Below are positions 9,726 through 19,616 of a DNA stretch of 64,000 bases, piece after piece (within the stretch, counting starts at the first letter, position 1; every line of letters starts with the position of its first letter). The translations under genes were made by a program, and so were the position numbers. Under the pieces are notes generated by a model. It was given only the letters and a program-made list of their open reading frames with translations. It had not been told where the DNA came from and did no database searches. Source of the stretch: Clostridium beijerinckii (GTDB lineage: Bacteria; Bacillota; Clostridia; Clostridiales; Clostridiaceae); NCBI RefSeq assembly GCF_018223745.1, contig NZ_CP073653.1:983001-1047000 (forward strand), written 5' to 3'.

Positions 9726-10475
9726 ATGGTTGACCTGTCAATAGTTGAAACAAAAGCTGTAATTATAAAAACGCAAGATTTTAAAGAGAATGACAAACTA
9801 GTTTGGTTTTATACTGAGAAGTTAGGTAAAATTACAGCTATAGTTAGAGGCGCTAAAAAAAGTAAAAGTAAGTTCTTAGCATTGACATTGCCATTATGTT
9901 ATGGAGAATATATGGTATATAAAGGTAAGAGCTTGTACACTCTTCAAGAAGGAAAAATAATTCAATCTTTTCAAGGTCTTTTAAATGATTTACATAAGCT
10001 TACATATTCCTCATACTTATGCGAATTAATAGATATTGCTTGTACTGATAATGAAATTAATATGGAACTTTTTAAGACATTGATTACAACATTATACCTA
10101 CTGAATACAGATGCCCTAGATTACGAACTACTAATAAGAGCATTTGAATTAAGATTATTAAAAACAACTGGATATAATCTAACATTGAATAATTGTAGCG
10201 TATGTAGAAAAAAGATATCTTCATCTAATTATATAAGTTTATCCCACTATGGAGGTATATGTGATGAATGTCCCAAAGAACATGGAGTATTTATTTCAAA
10301 AGGTGCATATAATGCCTTGAGGTTTTTGATGAATATGGATATAGATAAATTATATAGACTAAATTTAAATCATGAAATAAAAAGTGAGATTGAAAAAGTA
10401 ATTACTTTTTTAGTATCGAATAGCTATGCTAAAAAGCCTAAAAGTTTGGAGATGTTAAAATTTATTAAGGAGTGA
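9726..10475 (+). CDS. recO: DNA repair protein RecO
   Basis: RecO anneals ssDNA and works with RecR to load RecA during gap repair. An OB fold (VETKAVIIKTQDFKENDKLVW) is followed by a helical domain with a four-cysteine zinc site (CSVCRKKI and CDECPKEH). The length is 249 residues. The start is uncertain: GGGAG at 9721-9725 directly touches the ATG at 9726, which is too close. The in-frame CTG at 9735 has better spacing and matches where the family begins (SIVETKAV). Confidence 0.92.
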   Translation: MVDLSIVETKAVIIKTQDFKENDKLVWFYTEKLGKITAIVRGAKKSKSKFLALTLPLCYGEYMVYKGKSLYTLQEGKIIQSFQGLLNDLHKLTYSSYLCELIDIACTDNEINMELFKTLITTLYLLNTDALDYELLIRAFELRLLKTTGYNLTLNNCSVCRKKISSSNYISLSHYGGICDECPKEHGVFISKGAYNALRFLMNMDIDKLYRLNLNHEIKSEIEKVITFLVSNSYAKKPKSLEMLKFIKE

Positions 10476-10481
10476 TGATTT

Positions 10482-11111
10482 ATGGAAAATATAACATTAG
10501 AAAAAGTTGATATGATACGTGAGAGAACAGGAGTAAGCTATGAAAAGGCAAAGGAAGCTTTAGAAGTATGCGAAGGAGACGTATTAGAGGCTTTAATATA
10601 CATTGAAAAGTCTCAAAAGTTATCAGATATTAATGATGAATTTGTTGATGAGGAAGTAAATAGGGCTCCTATATCTATAGAGGAACTAAGGGTTTTGATT
10701 AAACAAATAATAGAAAAGGGAAATGTTACTAGGATAAAGGTTAAGAAAGATGATAAGGAACTTGTAGATATTCCAGTTAATGCAGGAATTGCAGCAGGAG
10801 TTGTAGCTATTATAGTTCCACCAATACTTGCAGCAGGAGTTATTGCGGCAATAGCGACTCAAATTACAATAGAGATAACTATGGAAGATGGATCTGTGGA
10901 AGTTGTAAACACGTATGTTTCAGAAATGGCAAGCAATGTTAAAAATAAAGCTACTGATTTTGCTGATAAAATTAAGACTAAGGTTAATGAAATGAAGAAT
11001 GACATAGGTAAACATAGTGATGATTCAAAACAAAAAGTATATACTGGTTCAGATACTGTATATACCTATACAGTTAATTTTGATGAAGATAAAGAAAATT
11101 CAGAAAATTAA
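10482..11111 (+). CDS. DUF4342 protein with UBA-like N-terminus
   Basis: The N-terminal ~40 residues (VDMIRERTGVSYEKAKEALEVCEGDVLEALIYIEK) form a UBA/TS-N-like three-helix domain similar to that of elongation factor Ts. A central DUF4342-type segment follows, with VKKDDKELVDIPVNAGIAAG and a glycine/alanine-rich hydrophobic stretch. The tail is polar. The gene starts 6 nt after recO with AAGGAG inside the recO end, so the two are coupled. Function is unknown; clostridial homologues are common. Confidence 0.7.
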   Translation: MENITLEKVDMIRERTGVSYEKAKEALEVCEGDVLEALIYIEKSQKLSDINDEFVDEEVNRAPISIEELRVLIKQIIEKGNVTRIKVKKDDKELVDIPVNAGIAAGVVAIIVPPILAAGVIAAIATQITIEITMEDGSVEVVNTYVSEMASNVKNKATDFADKIKTKVNEMKNDIGKHSDDSKQKVYTGSDTVYTYTVNFDEDKENSEN

Positions 11112-11166
11112 GTGATATTGAGAGTAATATAAAGAAAAATAGATATATCAGTGATATAAAATTAAT

Positions 11167-11180
11167 ATACAAGAAATATT
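11167..11180. promoter_or_regulatory. Candidate regulator box 1
   Basis: ATACAAGAAATATT is the exact reverse complement of the 14-mer at 11277-11290 and shares the TTTCTTGT core with two sites upstream of ppdK. It is read as a possible operator for the CcpN-like regulator encoded at 11311. Confidence 0.4.
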
Positions 11181-11276
11181 TAGCGAATTTATTTGATTTT
11201 TCTGAAAATTAAGTCTAGTCAAACAATAATTACATGATATAATTAGAGAGTAGTAAAAATTAATGAATTTGAACTA

Positions 11277-11290
11277 AATATTTCTTGTAT
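11277..11290. promoter_or_regulatory. Candidate regulator box 2
   Basis: AATATTTCTTGTAT lies 20 bp before the TTG start of the HTH/CBS gene and downstream of a TATAAT at 11238-11243. A protein bound here would sit just after the transcription start, which fits autorepression. The core is repeated at 12017-12027 and, inverted, at 12085-12096. Confidence 0.45.
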
Positions 11291-11310
11291 TTACAGAAAG
11301 AGGGATAAGA

Positions 11311-11949
11311 TTGAAATTATCACCTAGGCAAGAAGAAATAGTATGCTTAGTAAAAGAAAATGCACCTATAACTAGTGAAGCTCTTGCAGAAAAAATTGGA
11401 GTTACTAGAGCTGCGCTCAGGGCTGATTTGGCAGTACTGACTATGATAGGAACTTTGGATGCTAGACCGAAGGTAGGATATGTATATACAGGAAAAACAT
11501 CTAATGGATTGATTTATTCAAACATTAACAAAATTAAAGTATCCGAAATAATGTCAAAACCTGTGACTGTCAGTGAAGATACGATGGTATATGATGCAAT
11601 CGTATACCTATTTCTGAATGATGTAGGGACATTATTTATAGAAAATAATGGGGTGCTTACAGGTGCAGTCTCTAGAAAGGACTTTCTCAAAATTTCAATA
11701 GGGGGGACTGATATACATAGAGTTCCCGTTGGAGTAATTATGACAAGAATGCCAAATATAATTTGTGCGAATAAGAATGACAACGCATATGATTTGGCTA
11801 AGAAAATTATTGAACATGAGATCGATAGTATTCCGGTTGTTGAAATAATAGAAAAGTCTGATGGAAAAGATCAGATGAAGATAATCGGAAAGGTTTCTAA
11901 GACTAACATAACAAAATTATTTGTTAAAATTGGAGAAAATGAGGATTAA
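11311..11949 (+). CDS. ccpN: CcpN-like transcriptional regulator (HTH plus two CBS domains)
   Basis: Residues ~1-60 form a winged HTH (LSPRQEEIVCLVKENAPITS, EKIGVTRAALRADLAVL). Two CBS domains follow (KVSEIMSKPVTVSEDTMVYD and VPVGVIMTRMPNIICANKND). This is the CcpN/YqzB architecture. In Bacillus CcpN represses gluconeogenic genes and its activity is set by nucleotides sensed at the CBS pair. Translation starts at TTG with AGAGGGA upstream. Here it lies directly before ppdK, which makes ppdK the obvious target. The gene symbol is by family and context. Confidence 0.82.
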   Translation: MKLSPRQEEIVCLVKENAPITSEALAEKIGVTRAALRADLAVLTMIGTLDARPKVGYVYTGKTSNGLIYSNINKIKVSEIMSKPVTVSEDTMVYDAIVYLFLNDVGTLFIENNGVLTGAVSRKDFLKISIGGTDIHRVPVGVIMTRMPNIICANKNDNAYDLAKKIIEHEIDSIPVVEIIEKSDGKDQMKIIGKVSKTNITKLFVKIGENED

Positions 11950-11984
11950 TTAATTAAGGGTAACTACGAAGTCTTTAAGCATAT

Positions 11985-12121
11985 GAAATAAAAAATAAGT
12001 CTATGATGCGATATATATTTCTTGTTAGACAAGGAAGTCTGTTTATCTCATAGTGGACTATTAGGTAAACAGAACGACGAAGTATAACAAGAAATAGATT
12101 AGCATGCTGATTTATTTTTTG
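11985..12121 (+). repeat. Long imperfect inverted repeat upstream of ppdK
   Basis: About 65 nt on each side pair imperfectly. The outer stem is AAAAAATAA with TTATTTTTT, the middle stem is ATTTCTTGTTA (12017-12027) with TAACAAGAAAT (12085-12095), and the inner stem is CTGTTTATC with GGTAAACAG. The middle stem contains two copies of the box seen before the CcpN-like gene. The terminal T-run suggests a terminator for that gene. The structure may also be a leader controlling ppdK, or a small MITE-like insertion. Confidence 0.55.
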
Positions 12122-12191
12122 TTGAATATGCTTAGGATAGGCATCGATAGTAAATATAGTGAGAAATAATAAGAAAAGAGGGAGTATTGAG

Positions 12192-14819
12192 ATGTCAAAT
12201 AAGTATGTATATCTTTTTAGTGAAGGAAATGCTTCAATGAAAAATCTACTTGGAGGAAAAGGCGCTAACTTAGCAGAAATGACTAGTCTAGGAATTCCAG
12301 TGCCAGATGGTTTTATTGTTACAACAGAATCTTGTAATAAATATTATGAAGATGGTAGAAAGATTTCTGATGAAATAATAGGTCAAATCTATGAAAGTTT
12401 ATCAAAGCTTGAAGAATCTACAGGTAAGAAATTTGGAGATAATACAAATCCTTTACTAGTTTCAGTAAGATCTGGTGCAAGAGTTTCAATGCCGGGTATG
12501 ATGGATACTATCTTAAACTTAGGATTAAATGATATAGCTGTAGAAGCAATGGCAGAATTGACCAATAATCCAAGATTTGCATATGATTCTTACAGAAGAT
12601 TCATTCAAATGTTCTCTGATGTTGTTATGGGAATAGAAAAGAGATTATTCGAAAATAAGATTGATGAACTTAAGGAGAAGAAAGGTGTTGAATTTGATAC
12701 AGATTTAACAGCAGATGATTTAAAAGAATTAGTTAGTGAATTCAAAGAAATCTACAAAAAAGAAAAGGGTGAGGAATTCCCAAGTGATCCTAAAGCTCAA
12801 TTAATAGAAGCAATTACAGCCGTATTTAGATCATGGGATAATCCAAGAGCTATAGTATATAGAAGATTAAATGATATTCCAGGTGAATGGGGTACAGCTG
12901 TAAATGTGCAACAAATGGTATTTGGTAATAAGGGAGAAACATCAGGAACAGGAGTTGCATTCTCAAGAAACCCTGCAAATGGTGACAATGCTATATATGG
13001 TGAATATCTAATGAATGCACAAGGTGAAGATGTTGTTGCTGGTATTAGAACTCCACTTGAAATTGGAAAATTAAAAGAACAAAATCCAGAAATATATGCA
13101 CAATTTGAAGGAATTGTTAACACACTAGAAGATCACTATAAAGATATGCAAGACATGGAGTTTACTATAGAAGAAGGTAAATTATATTTCTTACAAACTA
13201 GAAATGGTAAGAGAACAGCTCAAGCTGCTTTAAAGATTGCTGTTGATTTAGTAGAAGAAGGAATGCTAAGCAAGGAAGAAGCAATTTTAAAAGTTGAACC
13301 AAAACAATTAGATACATTATTACACCCTGCTTTTTATACTGAAGATTTAAAGAAAGCTACACCAATTGCAAAAGGATTACCTGCATCTCCTGGAGCTGCA
13401 TGTGGTAAGATAGCATTTACTGCTGATGAAGCTAAAGATAGAGCAGCACTTGGAGAAGATGTTGTACTTGTAAGACTTGAAACTTCACCAGAAGATATAG
13501 AGGGAATGATAGCAGCACAAGGTATCCTTACAGTAAGAGGGGGAATGACTTCTCATGCTGCGGTTGTTGCAAGAGGAATGGGAACTTGTTGTGTAGCTGG
13601 ATGTGGAACTATAAAAGTTGATGAAGTAAAGAGAACTGTAGAAGTTAACGGAAAAGTTTATACATCTGAAGACTACATTTCAATTGACGGTACTTCAGGA
13701 AATGTATATGGAGAAAAAATAAAAACAGTTACACCAGAAATTTCAGGACATTTTGCGACATTCATGGGATGGGCTGATGAAATAAGAAAATTGAAAGTTA
13801 GAGCTAATGCAGATAGTCCAAGAGATGCAAAACAAGCTGTTGAGTTTGGAGCAGAAGGCATAGGTCTTTGCAGAACAGAGCATATGTTCTTTGCAGAAGA
13901 TAGAATTATGGCTGTAAGACAAATGATTACATCTAAAGATTTAGAACAAAGAAAAGTAGCTTTAGATAAGATTTTGCCAATGCAAAAATCAGATTTCATA
14001 GGAATTTATGAAGCATTAGAAGGAAAAGCAGTTACAATAAGATTATTAGATCCACCGCTACATGAATTCTTGCCAACTGTGGATTCAGATATAAAAGAAT
14101 TAGCAAGAGAAATGGGAATAACTTATGAGGAATTAAAATCTACTGTTTCAGAATTACATGAGTTTAATCCTATGATGGGTCATAGAGGATGCCGTCTTGC
14201 AGTTTCTTACCCTGAAATTGCTGAAATGCAAGCAAGAGCTATTATAGAGGCAGCAATAGAAGTTAAAACAACTAAAGGCTACGATATTGTACCTGAAATA
14301 ATGATTCCATTAGTTGGAGAAATTAAAGAATTAAAATATGTTAAAGATGTAATTGTATCAACAGTTAAAGCTGTTATGGAAGAAAAAGGAGTAACTTTAG
14401 ATTATAAGGTTGGAACTATGATTGAAATTCCAAGAGCAGCATTAACAGCTGATGAAATAGCAAAAGAAGCAGAATTCTTCTCATTTGGTACAAATGACTT
14501 AACTCAAATGACATTTGGATTCTCAAGAGATGATGCAGCTAAGTTCTTATCTGCTTATTATGAAAAGAAGATTTATGAACAAGATCCATTTGGTAAATTA
14601 GATCAAACAGGAGTTGGTTCTCTAATTAAAATAGCAGTAGAAAAAGGAAAATCTACTCGTTCAGATATCCATTTAGGAATCTGTGGAGAGCATGGTGGAG
14701 ATCCTTCATCAATTGAATTCTGCCATAATATAGGACTTAACTATGTATCTTGTTCACCATTTAGAGTTCCACTAGCAAGACTTGCAGCAGCACAAGCGCA
14801 AGTAAAAAATCCAAGATAA
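12192..14819 (+). CDS. ppdK: Pyruvate, phosphate dikinase
   Basis: PPDK interconverts pyruvate + ATP + Pi and phosphoenolpyruvate + AMP + PPi. In clostridia it can serve glycolysis or gluconeogenesis. The length of 875 residues is standard. Visible are the N-terminal ATP-grasp domain (LLGGKGANLAEMTSLG), the phospho-carrier histidine in GGMTSHAAVVARG at residue 455, and the C-terminal PEP/pyruvate barrel with catalytic Cys831 in GICGEHGGDP. The ATG at 12192 with GAGGGAG upstream is preferred over an in-frame GTG at 12159. Regulation by the adjacent CcpN-like protein is inferred. Confidence 0.96.
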   Translation: MSNKYVYLFSEGNASMKNLLGGKGANLAEMTSLGIPVPDGFIVTTESCNKYYEDGRKISDEIIGQIYESLSKLEESTGKKFGDNTNPLLVSVRSGARVSMPGMMDTILNLGLNDIAVEAMAELTNNPRFAYDSYRRFIQMFSDVVMGIEKRLFENKIDELKEKKGVEFDTDLTADDLKELVSEFKEIYKKEKGEEFPSDPKAQLIEAITAVFRSWDNPRAIVYRRLNDIPGEWGTAVNVQQMVFGNKGETSGTGVAFSRNPANGDNAIYGEYLMNAQGEDVVAGIRTPLEIGKLKEQNPEIYAQFEGIVNTLEDHYKDMQDMEFTIEEGKLYFLQTRNGKRTAQAALKIAVDLVEEGMLSKEEAILKVEPKQLDTLLHPAFYTEDLKKATPIAKGLPASPGAACGKIAFTADEAKDRAALGEDVVLVRLETSPEDIEGMIAAQGILTVRGGMTSHAAVVARGMGTCCVAGCGTIKVDEVKRTVEVNGKVYTSEDYISIDGTSGNVYGEKIKTVTPEISGHFATFMGWADEIRKLKVRANADSPRDAKQAVEFGAEGIGLCRTEHMFFAEDRIMAVRQMITSKDLEQRKVALDKILPMQKSDFIGIYEALEGKAVTIRLLDPPLHEFLPTVDSDIKELAREMGITYEELKSTVSELHEFNPMMGHRGCRLAVSYPEIAEMQARAIIEAAIEVKTTKGYDIVPEIMIPLVGEIKELKYVKDVIVSTVKAVMEEKGVTLDYKVGTMIEIPRAALTADEIAKEAEFFSFGTNDLTQMTFGFSRDDAAKFLSAYYEKKIYEQDPFGKLDQTGVGSLIKIAVEKGKSTRSDIHLGICGEHGGDPSSIEFCHNIGLNYVSCSPFRVPLARLAAAQAQVKNPR

Positions 14820-14892
14820 CTTTAAAAAATTAAAGATTATGATAAAGTAGCATATAAATCTTAGTAAAAGAAGATTTAAAGTGAAAAAATAT

Positions 14893-14945
14893 AGAGCATT
14901 GTAATTTGAAATCACATGTGATTTTAATTACAATGCTCTTTTATT
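14893..14945 (+). terminator. ppdK terminator
   Basis: AGAGCATTGTAATT at 14893-14906 pairs perfectly with 14926-14939, an inner palindrome (ATCACATGTGAT) forms the apical part, and a T-rich run follows. This is a strong intrinsic terminator. Confidence 0.85.
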
Positions 14946-14984
14946 ATCGTACTTTTAAGCTGTTATTATGAAATTATTTAGAAT

Positions 14985-15023
14985 GCAGGCTGCCTAATAT
15001 TTTACAATATAGACAGCCTGATG
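14985..15023. terminator. Hairpin between convergent ppdK and the CotS-like gene
   Basis: GCAGGCTG..TAATATT pairs with AATATAG.CAGCCTGATGC. A TTTTT run follows on the plus strand. It may back up the ppdK terminator or end the minus-strand gene. Confidence 0.45.
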
Positions 15024-15097
15024 CAGTTAGTTTTTATAAAATCATGAAGAGAAGATTGGCTCAACCTAATAAAAGATGGTGCTTTACAGAAACAATT

Positions 15098-16165
15098 TCA
15101 AAGTAAAGTCATATTGAATTTTTTTTGTACTTGATTTATTATATCTAGCGCAAAATCATATTGAAGATTTGTTTTTGATGTCGCGTTTATTATTAAAGTT
15201 AAGAAAGCAGATTTATTACACTTGTGAATATTCCTATAGTAGTCTCTTGATATCCTCCAATATTTTTGCGGAAAGCAAATATAAGAAATTAAGTAACGTA
15301 AATCTGAGTGTGTTAAAGGACACAATTCATTATAGGCATCTAATATAGAGAGAGCTAACTCAACATTCCATTTTGTGTTTTCTCGTTTAAGTAATCTTCG
15401 CATAAAATATGCTAGATCTTTTGCACTGTAATCTACTTTGCACTTATCAAAATCTATCACCCAAGGATCTAGATCAGGAGGAAAAATTAGGTTTTTGTTT
15501 ACATAGTCACCATGGCATAAAGATTTACTTAATTCATTATTGTCAATTTTATTTGATATGTCTAGAGAGAGTTTAGCAAGGCGTAAATTTATATCAAAAC
15601 TTGAAATAAATTGTCTTGAAAATGAATCTTTGTATTTAAACGATTCATTTGATGCTTTAAGTAAATCTTCAAAATGTTTTAAGGTAGATATGTAATAATC
15701 CTCAAATCCTTCTTTTGCTGAACTTCCTAAAATAGGTCTAAATTTACGAGATACTGAATGAATCTCAGAGAGTTTTCTTACAGAGATTAAAACATGATCC
15801 AAATTATCGAAATTACATTTCTCACCCTCAATCCAAGGAGTTAATATAAAAAGCATATCTCGATAAGATACAAATCTATTATTATCAATTGTAGGTAAAA
15901 GTTTTGAGACCCTAATATTATTTCTATATAGCCACTCAATAGCTGAATATACATATAGCAAGTCATTCAAATTATAATAAACTTTTTTTAGACAGTAATT
16001 TTTATCTTTATAATTTACCCTATAAACTGCTCTTTGCTTATCAGTATCTTTAAATTTAATTATTGAAATCTGAGAGTTTTGTAAATTATAGTATGGTAAA
16101 ACATTTTGTTTTATAATTTCTGGGGAAAGATTAGATTCTTGTAAAGATAAAACTTCAGTACCCAT
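15098..16165 (-). CDS. CotS-family spore coat kinase-like protein
   Basis: The 355-residue protein has an aminoglycoside-phosphotransferase-like fold typical of CotS/YutH coat proteins. The catalytic-loop motif is LCHGDYVNKNLIF and the metal motif is VIDFDKCKVDYSAKDLAYFMRRLL. The N-terminal lobe reads NYCLKKVYYNLNDLLYVYSAIEWL. CotS proteins are associated with the spore coat; substrates are unknown. The start at 16165 follows AAAGGAGCG on the minus strand. It is a single gene facing ppdK. Confidence 0.8.
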   Translation of the reverse strand: MGTEVLSLQESNLSPEIIKQNVLPYYNLQNSQISIIKFKDTDKQRAVYRVNYKDKNYCLKKVYYNLNDLLYVYSAIEWLYRNNIRVSKLLPTIDNNRFVSYRDMLFILTPWIEGEKCNFDNLDHVLISVRKLSEIHSVSRKFRPILGSSAKEGFEDYYISTLKHFEDLLKASNESFKYKDSFSRQFISSFDINLRLAKLSLDISNKIDNNELSKSLCHGDYVNKNLIFPPDLDPWVIDFDKCKVDYSAKDLAYFMRRLLKRENTKWNVELALSILDAYNELCPLTHSDLRYLISYICFPQKYWRISRDYYRNIHKCNKSAFLTLIINATSKTNLQYDFALDIINQVQKKFNMTLL

Positions 16166-16496
16166 AAATACGCTCCTTTATAAGGTGATTTTTATTGAAC
16201 TTTTATGATACAAGGTAAACTTTGATTGAAAGTTATACCTTTAAGTAAAATTAACATGTTTTTAAATTTTAATTAAGATATAGAAATATATATATATAGG
16301 TAAGATTTCTATATAAAAAAATTCCTAATTATTAAATAATATTAATTTAATCTTAGTATTAGACTAAAAATAATAAAAAATAAAAATTAATGAATATAAA
16401 GATATTATTTTTTAGTTATTTGCAAATAATAAATATAGTTAATAAATAGAGGAATATAATGATATAGATAGAATACATAAAAAGAGGTGATAATAT
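16166..16496. other. Gene-free AT-rich spacer
   Basis: This 331-bp spacer between the divergent CotS-like gene and dgt is extremely AT-rich, with runs of A, T and TA. It must hold both promoters, but I cannot pick out a convincing -35/-10 pair. The dgt ribosome binding site (AAAGAGGTG) lies at its right edge. Confidence 0.6.
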
Positions 16497-17522
16497 ATGA
16501 ATGTAAGAGAAAAAATTCAAAATTTTGAAAGCTTGACATTAATTAAAGAAGCTGCTTTTTCAAAAAATTCTATTGGCAGAAAAATTAGAGAAGAAGATGA
16601 TGATATTAGAACTTGTTATATGCTTGATAGAGATAGAATTATTCAAAGCAAATCATTCAGGCGCCTCAAGCATAAAACACAAGTATATATAAAAACATTT
16701 GGAGATCATTATAGAACTAGATTAACTCATACATTAGAGGTATCTCAAGTTGCAAGAAATATTGGAGCTGGAATCGGATTAAATGAAAATTTAATTGAAG
16801 CTATAGCGTTAGGGCATGATCTTGGGCATGTTGCTTTTGCACACAATGGAGAAGAAGTGCTAAATGAGTACTTGGAAGATGGATTCCGTCATAATGAACA
16901 AAGCGTTAGAGTTGTTACTAAACTTGAAAATAACGGGCAGGGACTTAATCTAACGGAAGAAGTAATTAATGGAATATTAAATCATAGTGGGCTTGGAAGC
17001 GTTAAAGATATAATTACATTAGAAGGAATAGTGGTGAAATTTAGCGATAAAATGGCGTACTTGAATCATGACATTGATGATTCTATAAGAGCAGGTTTAT
17101 TAAGCAAAGAAGAGATTCCAAGAGAAATTGTTAAAGTATTTGGAGATACTTCAAACGAAAGATTAAATGTCTTAATTAAAGATTTTATAAAAAAATCAAA
17201 TGATAATCTTAATAATGGGGTAAAGGAAATTGGGTTAAGTCCAGAAATAAGTGAAGCAATGACTGAACTTAGACAATTTATGTTTAAAAATATATATTTA
17301 GGGGATACATTAAAGGTTGAAAGAAATAAGGCGAAATTTGTTTTAAATCAATTAATTAAACATTTTGAGGAAAATCCTTATGAGATGCCAGATATTTATG
17401 TGAGCATAGCTAAAAACGAAGGCTTGAAACGAGGAGTTGCTGATTATGTGGCGGGAATGAGTGATGATTATTGCTTATCACTATTTAATAAAATATTTAT
17501 CCCTAAGTTTGTAATAGATTAA
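16497..17522 (+). CDS. dgt: Deoxyguanosinetriphosphate triphosphohydrolase-like protein
   Basis: Dgt-type HD hydrolases cleave dNTPs to deoxynucleoside and triphosphate. The conserved start region SFRRLKHKTQVYIKTFGDHY is followed by RTRLTHTLEVSQVARNIG and AIALGHDLGHVAFAHNGEE, which hold the HD metal ligands, and by LNHDIDDSIRAGLL. The length of 341 residues matches the short clostridial/Bacillus class that lies upstream of dnaG. AGAGGTG precedes the ATG. Confidence 0.9.
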   Translation: MNVREKIQNFESLTLIKEAAFSKNSIGRKIREEDDDIRTCYMLDRDRIIQSKSFRRLKHKTQVYIKTFGDHYRTRLTHTLEVSQVARNIGAGIGLNENLIEAIALGHDLGHVAFAHNGEEVLNEYLEDGFRHNEQSVRVVTKLENNGQGLNLTEEVINGILNHSGLGSVKDIITLEGIVVKFSDKMAYLNHDIDDSIRAGLLSKEEIPREIVKVFGDTSNERLNVLIKDFIKKSNDNLNNGVKEIGLSPEISEAMTELRQFMFKNIYLGDTLKVERNKAKFVLNQLIKHFEENPYEMPDIYVSIAKNEGLKRGVADYVAGMSDDYCLSLFNKIFIPKFVID

Positions 17523-17796
17523 TTATATATGAGATTCATGTCTTAGAAAGTTTAAAACTATAATGAATTTAATAATATTCTCAATGAATAAAGATTTGCA
17601 ATAAAAAAAGAGGATTTTAAATTAATAAAAAGAATTACTTTAATATATAGTATTATTCAATAAATATTATTTTATAACTGGTGAAACTTTAAATTAAAAA
17701 AAAATTAATAGTTTTCTAATTATTTTAGAAGGAAAACTCGTTATTATGTCGAATAATATATAATTGCCAAAAAAAGCAGAGGAAGGAGATGTCTCC

Positions 17797-19587
17797 TTGC
17801 AAATATCAGAAGAAGTTCTTGAAAGGATAAAAGAACAAAATGACATTGTTGATATTATTTCAGAGGATGTAAGGCTAAAAAAATCAGGTAGAAATTTTAT
17901 GGGATTATGTCCATTCCATAATGATAAATCTCCATCATTTAGTGTTTCAAGTGAAAAACAGATATACAAATGTTTTTCATGTGGAGAAGCAGGAAATGTG
18001 CTTACGTTTGTTATGAAATATAAAAAACTCACTTTTGTAGAAGCTGCAAAGTATCTAGCAGATAAAGCTAATATTCCGCTACAGATAAATGATAATGAAA
18101 ATAGCGCAGTTTCTAGAAAGAAAGAAGTTTTATATAAAGTAAATGTTGAAACAGCTAGATATTATTTTGCTAATTTACAAAGAATTAAAATGGCAAAAGA
18201 GTATTTTTTGAAGAGAGGGATAAAAGAAGAAACCATAAAGAGATTTGGGTTAGGCTACTCTCAAGATAGTTGGCATGGATTAACAAACTACTTAAGAACA
18301 AAAGGATATAAAGATAATCTATTACTTGAAGCTGGATTGATTTCAAAAAGTGAGAAATCAGGGAATGTTTATGATAAATTTAGAAATAGAGTAATGTTTC
18401 CCGTGTTTGATGTAAGAGGAAAAGTTATTGGATTTGGAGGTAGGGTTTTAGATGATTCAAAACCAAAATATTTAAATTCACCAGAGACCATGATTTTTCA
18501 AAAAGGGATAAATCTTTATGGATTAAATTTTGCAATTAAGAATAAGCTAAAAGAGGATTACATCATTATAGTTGAAGGATATATGGATTTAATATCACTT
18601 CACCAATCTGGTATAACAAATGTTGTAGCATCACTTGGAACTGCACTTACAGTAAACCAAGCAAGGCTTCTTAAAAGGTATGTTAATAAGGTAATAATTT
18701 CTTATGATGCTGATTTGGCTGGACAGACTGCTACCTTAAGAGGTCTAGAAATTTTAAGAGGTGCTGGATTTGATGTAAAAGTATTGATAGTACCAGATGG
18801 AAAAGATCCAGATGAGTTTGTGAGGAATCATGGAAAGGAGTCATTTCTGAAGTTGGCAAATGAAGCGCTTCCTTTAATTGAATATAGAATTAAGAAAGCA
18901 GCTGAAGGCATAAATCTAAATAGTGGAAATGATCTAGTAGAATATGGAGAAAAATTTGCAGAAATTCTAGCAGATCTAAATCCTATAGAAAAAGATGTAT
19001 ATATAAGGAAAATTTCAGAAGAAACAGCAATTAAAGAACAGGCATTATATGACTTACTTTCACAAGTAATAACAAAAAAACAAAAAGAAGACAATTTTGT
19101 GAATAAAAAGGAATATTTTGGAACAAAATTATATGTAGAACCCGCATACTTAAAGGCTGAAAGAGCATTATTAAAATTGATGTTCAAAGATGAATTTTAT
19201 GATGAGATTAAAAGCTCCATAAAATCAGGAGATTTTGTAATAGAATCACATAATAAAATTTATTCATTAATATTAAAAGGCAAAAGTGAGGATACTAATG
19301 ATATAGGTAATATAGAATCCTATGTAGAAAGTAGATGTGACGATATAGAAAGTTCTAAAGAGTTGACCAAAATAAGGGAACATGAGATTTTAGAGTTTAC
19401 TGATAGAGAGCGATTAATAAAAGATTATTTAAAAGAGGTAAGAAGCTTTAAACTTAAGCTGCAAATTGAGGATTTAAAGAAAAAGCAAAATAGATTCGAA
19501 AAAGAGGGGAAAATTGAAGAATCTATAAAGATTGCAATAGAGCTTACTAAATTATCTGAAGCACTTAAAAAGGGAGAGAGAGGTTGA
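17797..19587 (+). CDS. dnaG: DNA primase
   Basis: DnaG synthesises RNA primers at the replication fork. The N-terminal zinc finger reads [24 protein letters not shown]. The TOPRIM core has [16 protein letters not shown] and [12 protein letters not shown], and a C-terminal DnaB-interaction region follows. The chosen start is the TTG at 17797: AAGGAG at 17783-17788 lies 8 nt upstream and the product begins [20 protein letters not shown] as in relatives. An in-frame TTG at 17764 would add 11 residues. dnaG ends just before rpoD, the classic macromolecular-synthesis operon. Confidence 0.95.
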   Translation: MQISEEVLERIKEQNDIVDIISEDVRLKKSGRNFMGLCPFHNDKSPSFSVSSEKQIYKCFSCGEAGNVLTFVMKYKKLTFVEAAKYLADKANIPLQINDNENSAVSRKKEVLYKVNVETARYYFANLQRIKMAKEYFLKRGIKEETIKRFGLGYSQDSWHGLTNYLRTKGYKDNLLLEAGLISKSEKSGNVYDKFRNRVMFPVFDVRGKVIGFGGRVLDDSKPKYLNSPETMIFQKGINLYGLNFAIKNKLKEDYIIIVEGYMDLISLHQSGITNVVASLGTALTVNQARLLKRYVNKVIISYDADLAGQTATLRGLEILRGAGFDVKVLIVPDGKDPDEFVRNHGKESFLKLANEALPLIEYRIKKAAEGINLNSGNDLVEYGEKFAEILADLNPIEKDVYIRKISEETAIKEQALYDLLSQVITKKQKEDNFVNKKEYFGTKLYVEPAYLKAERALLKLMFKDEFYDEIKSSIKSGDFVIESHNKIYSLILKGKSEDTNDIGNIESYVESRCDDIESSKELTKIREHEILEFTDRERLIKDYLKEVRSFKLKLQIEDLKKKQNRFEKEGKIEESIKIAIELTKLSEALKKGERG

Positions 19588-19616
19588 AGGTTATGACGGA
19601 AGGAGGCAATAATAAG

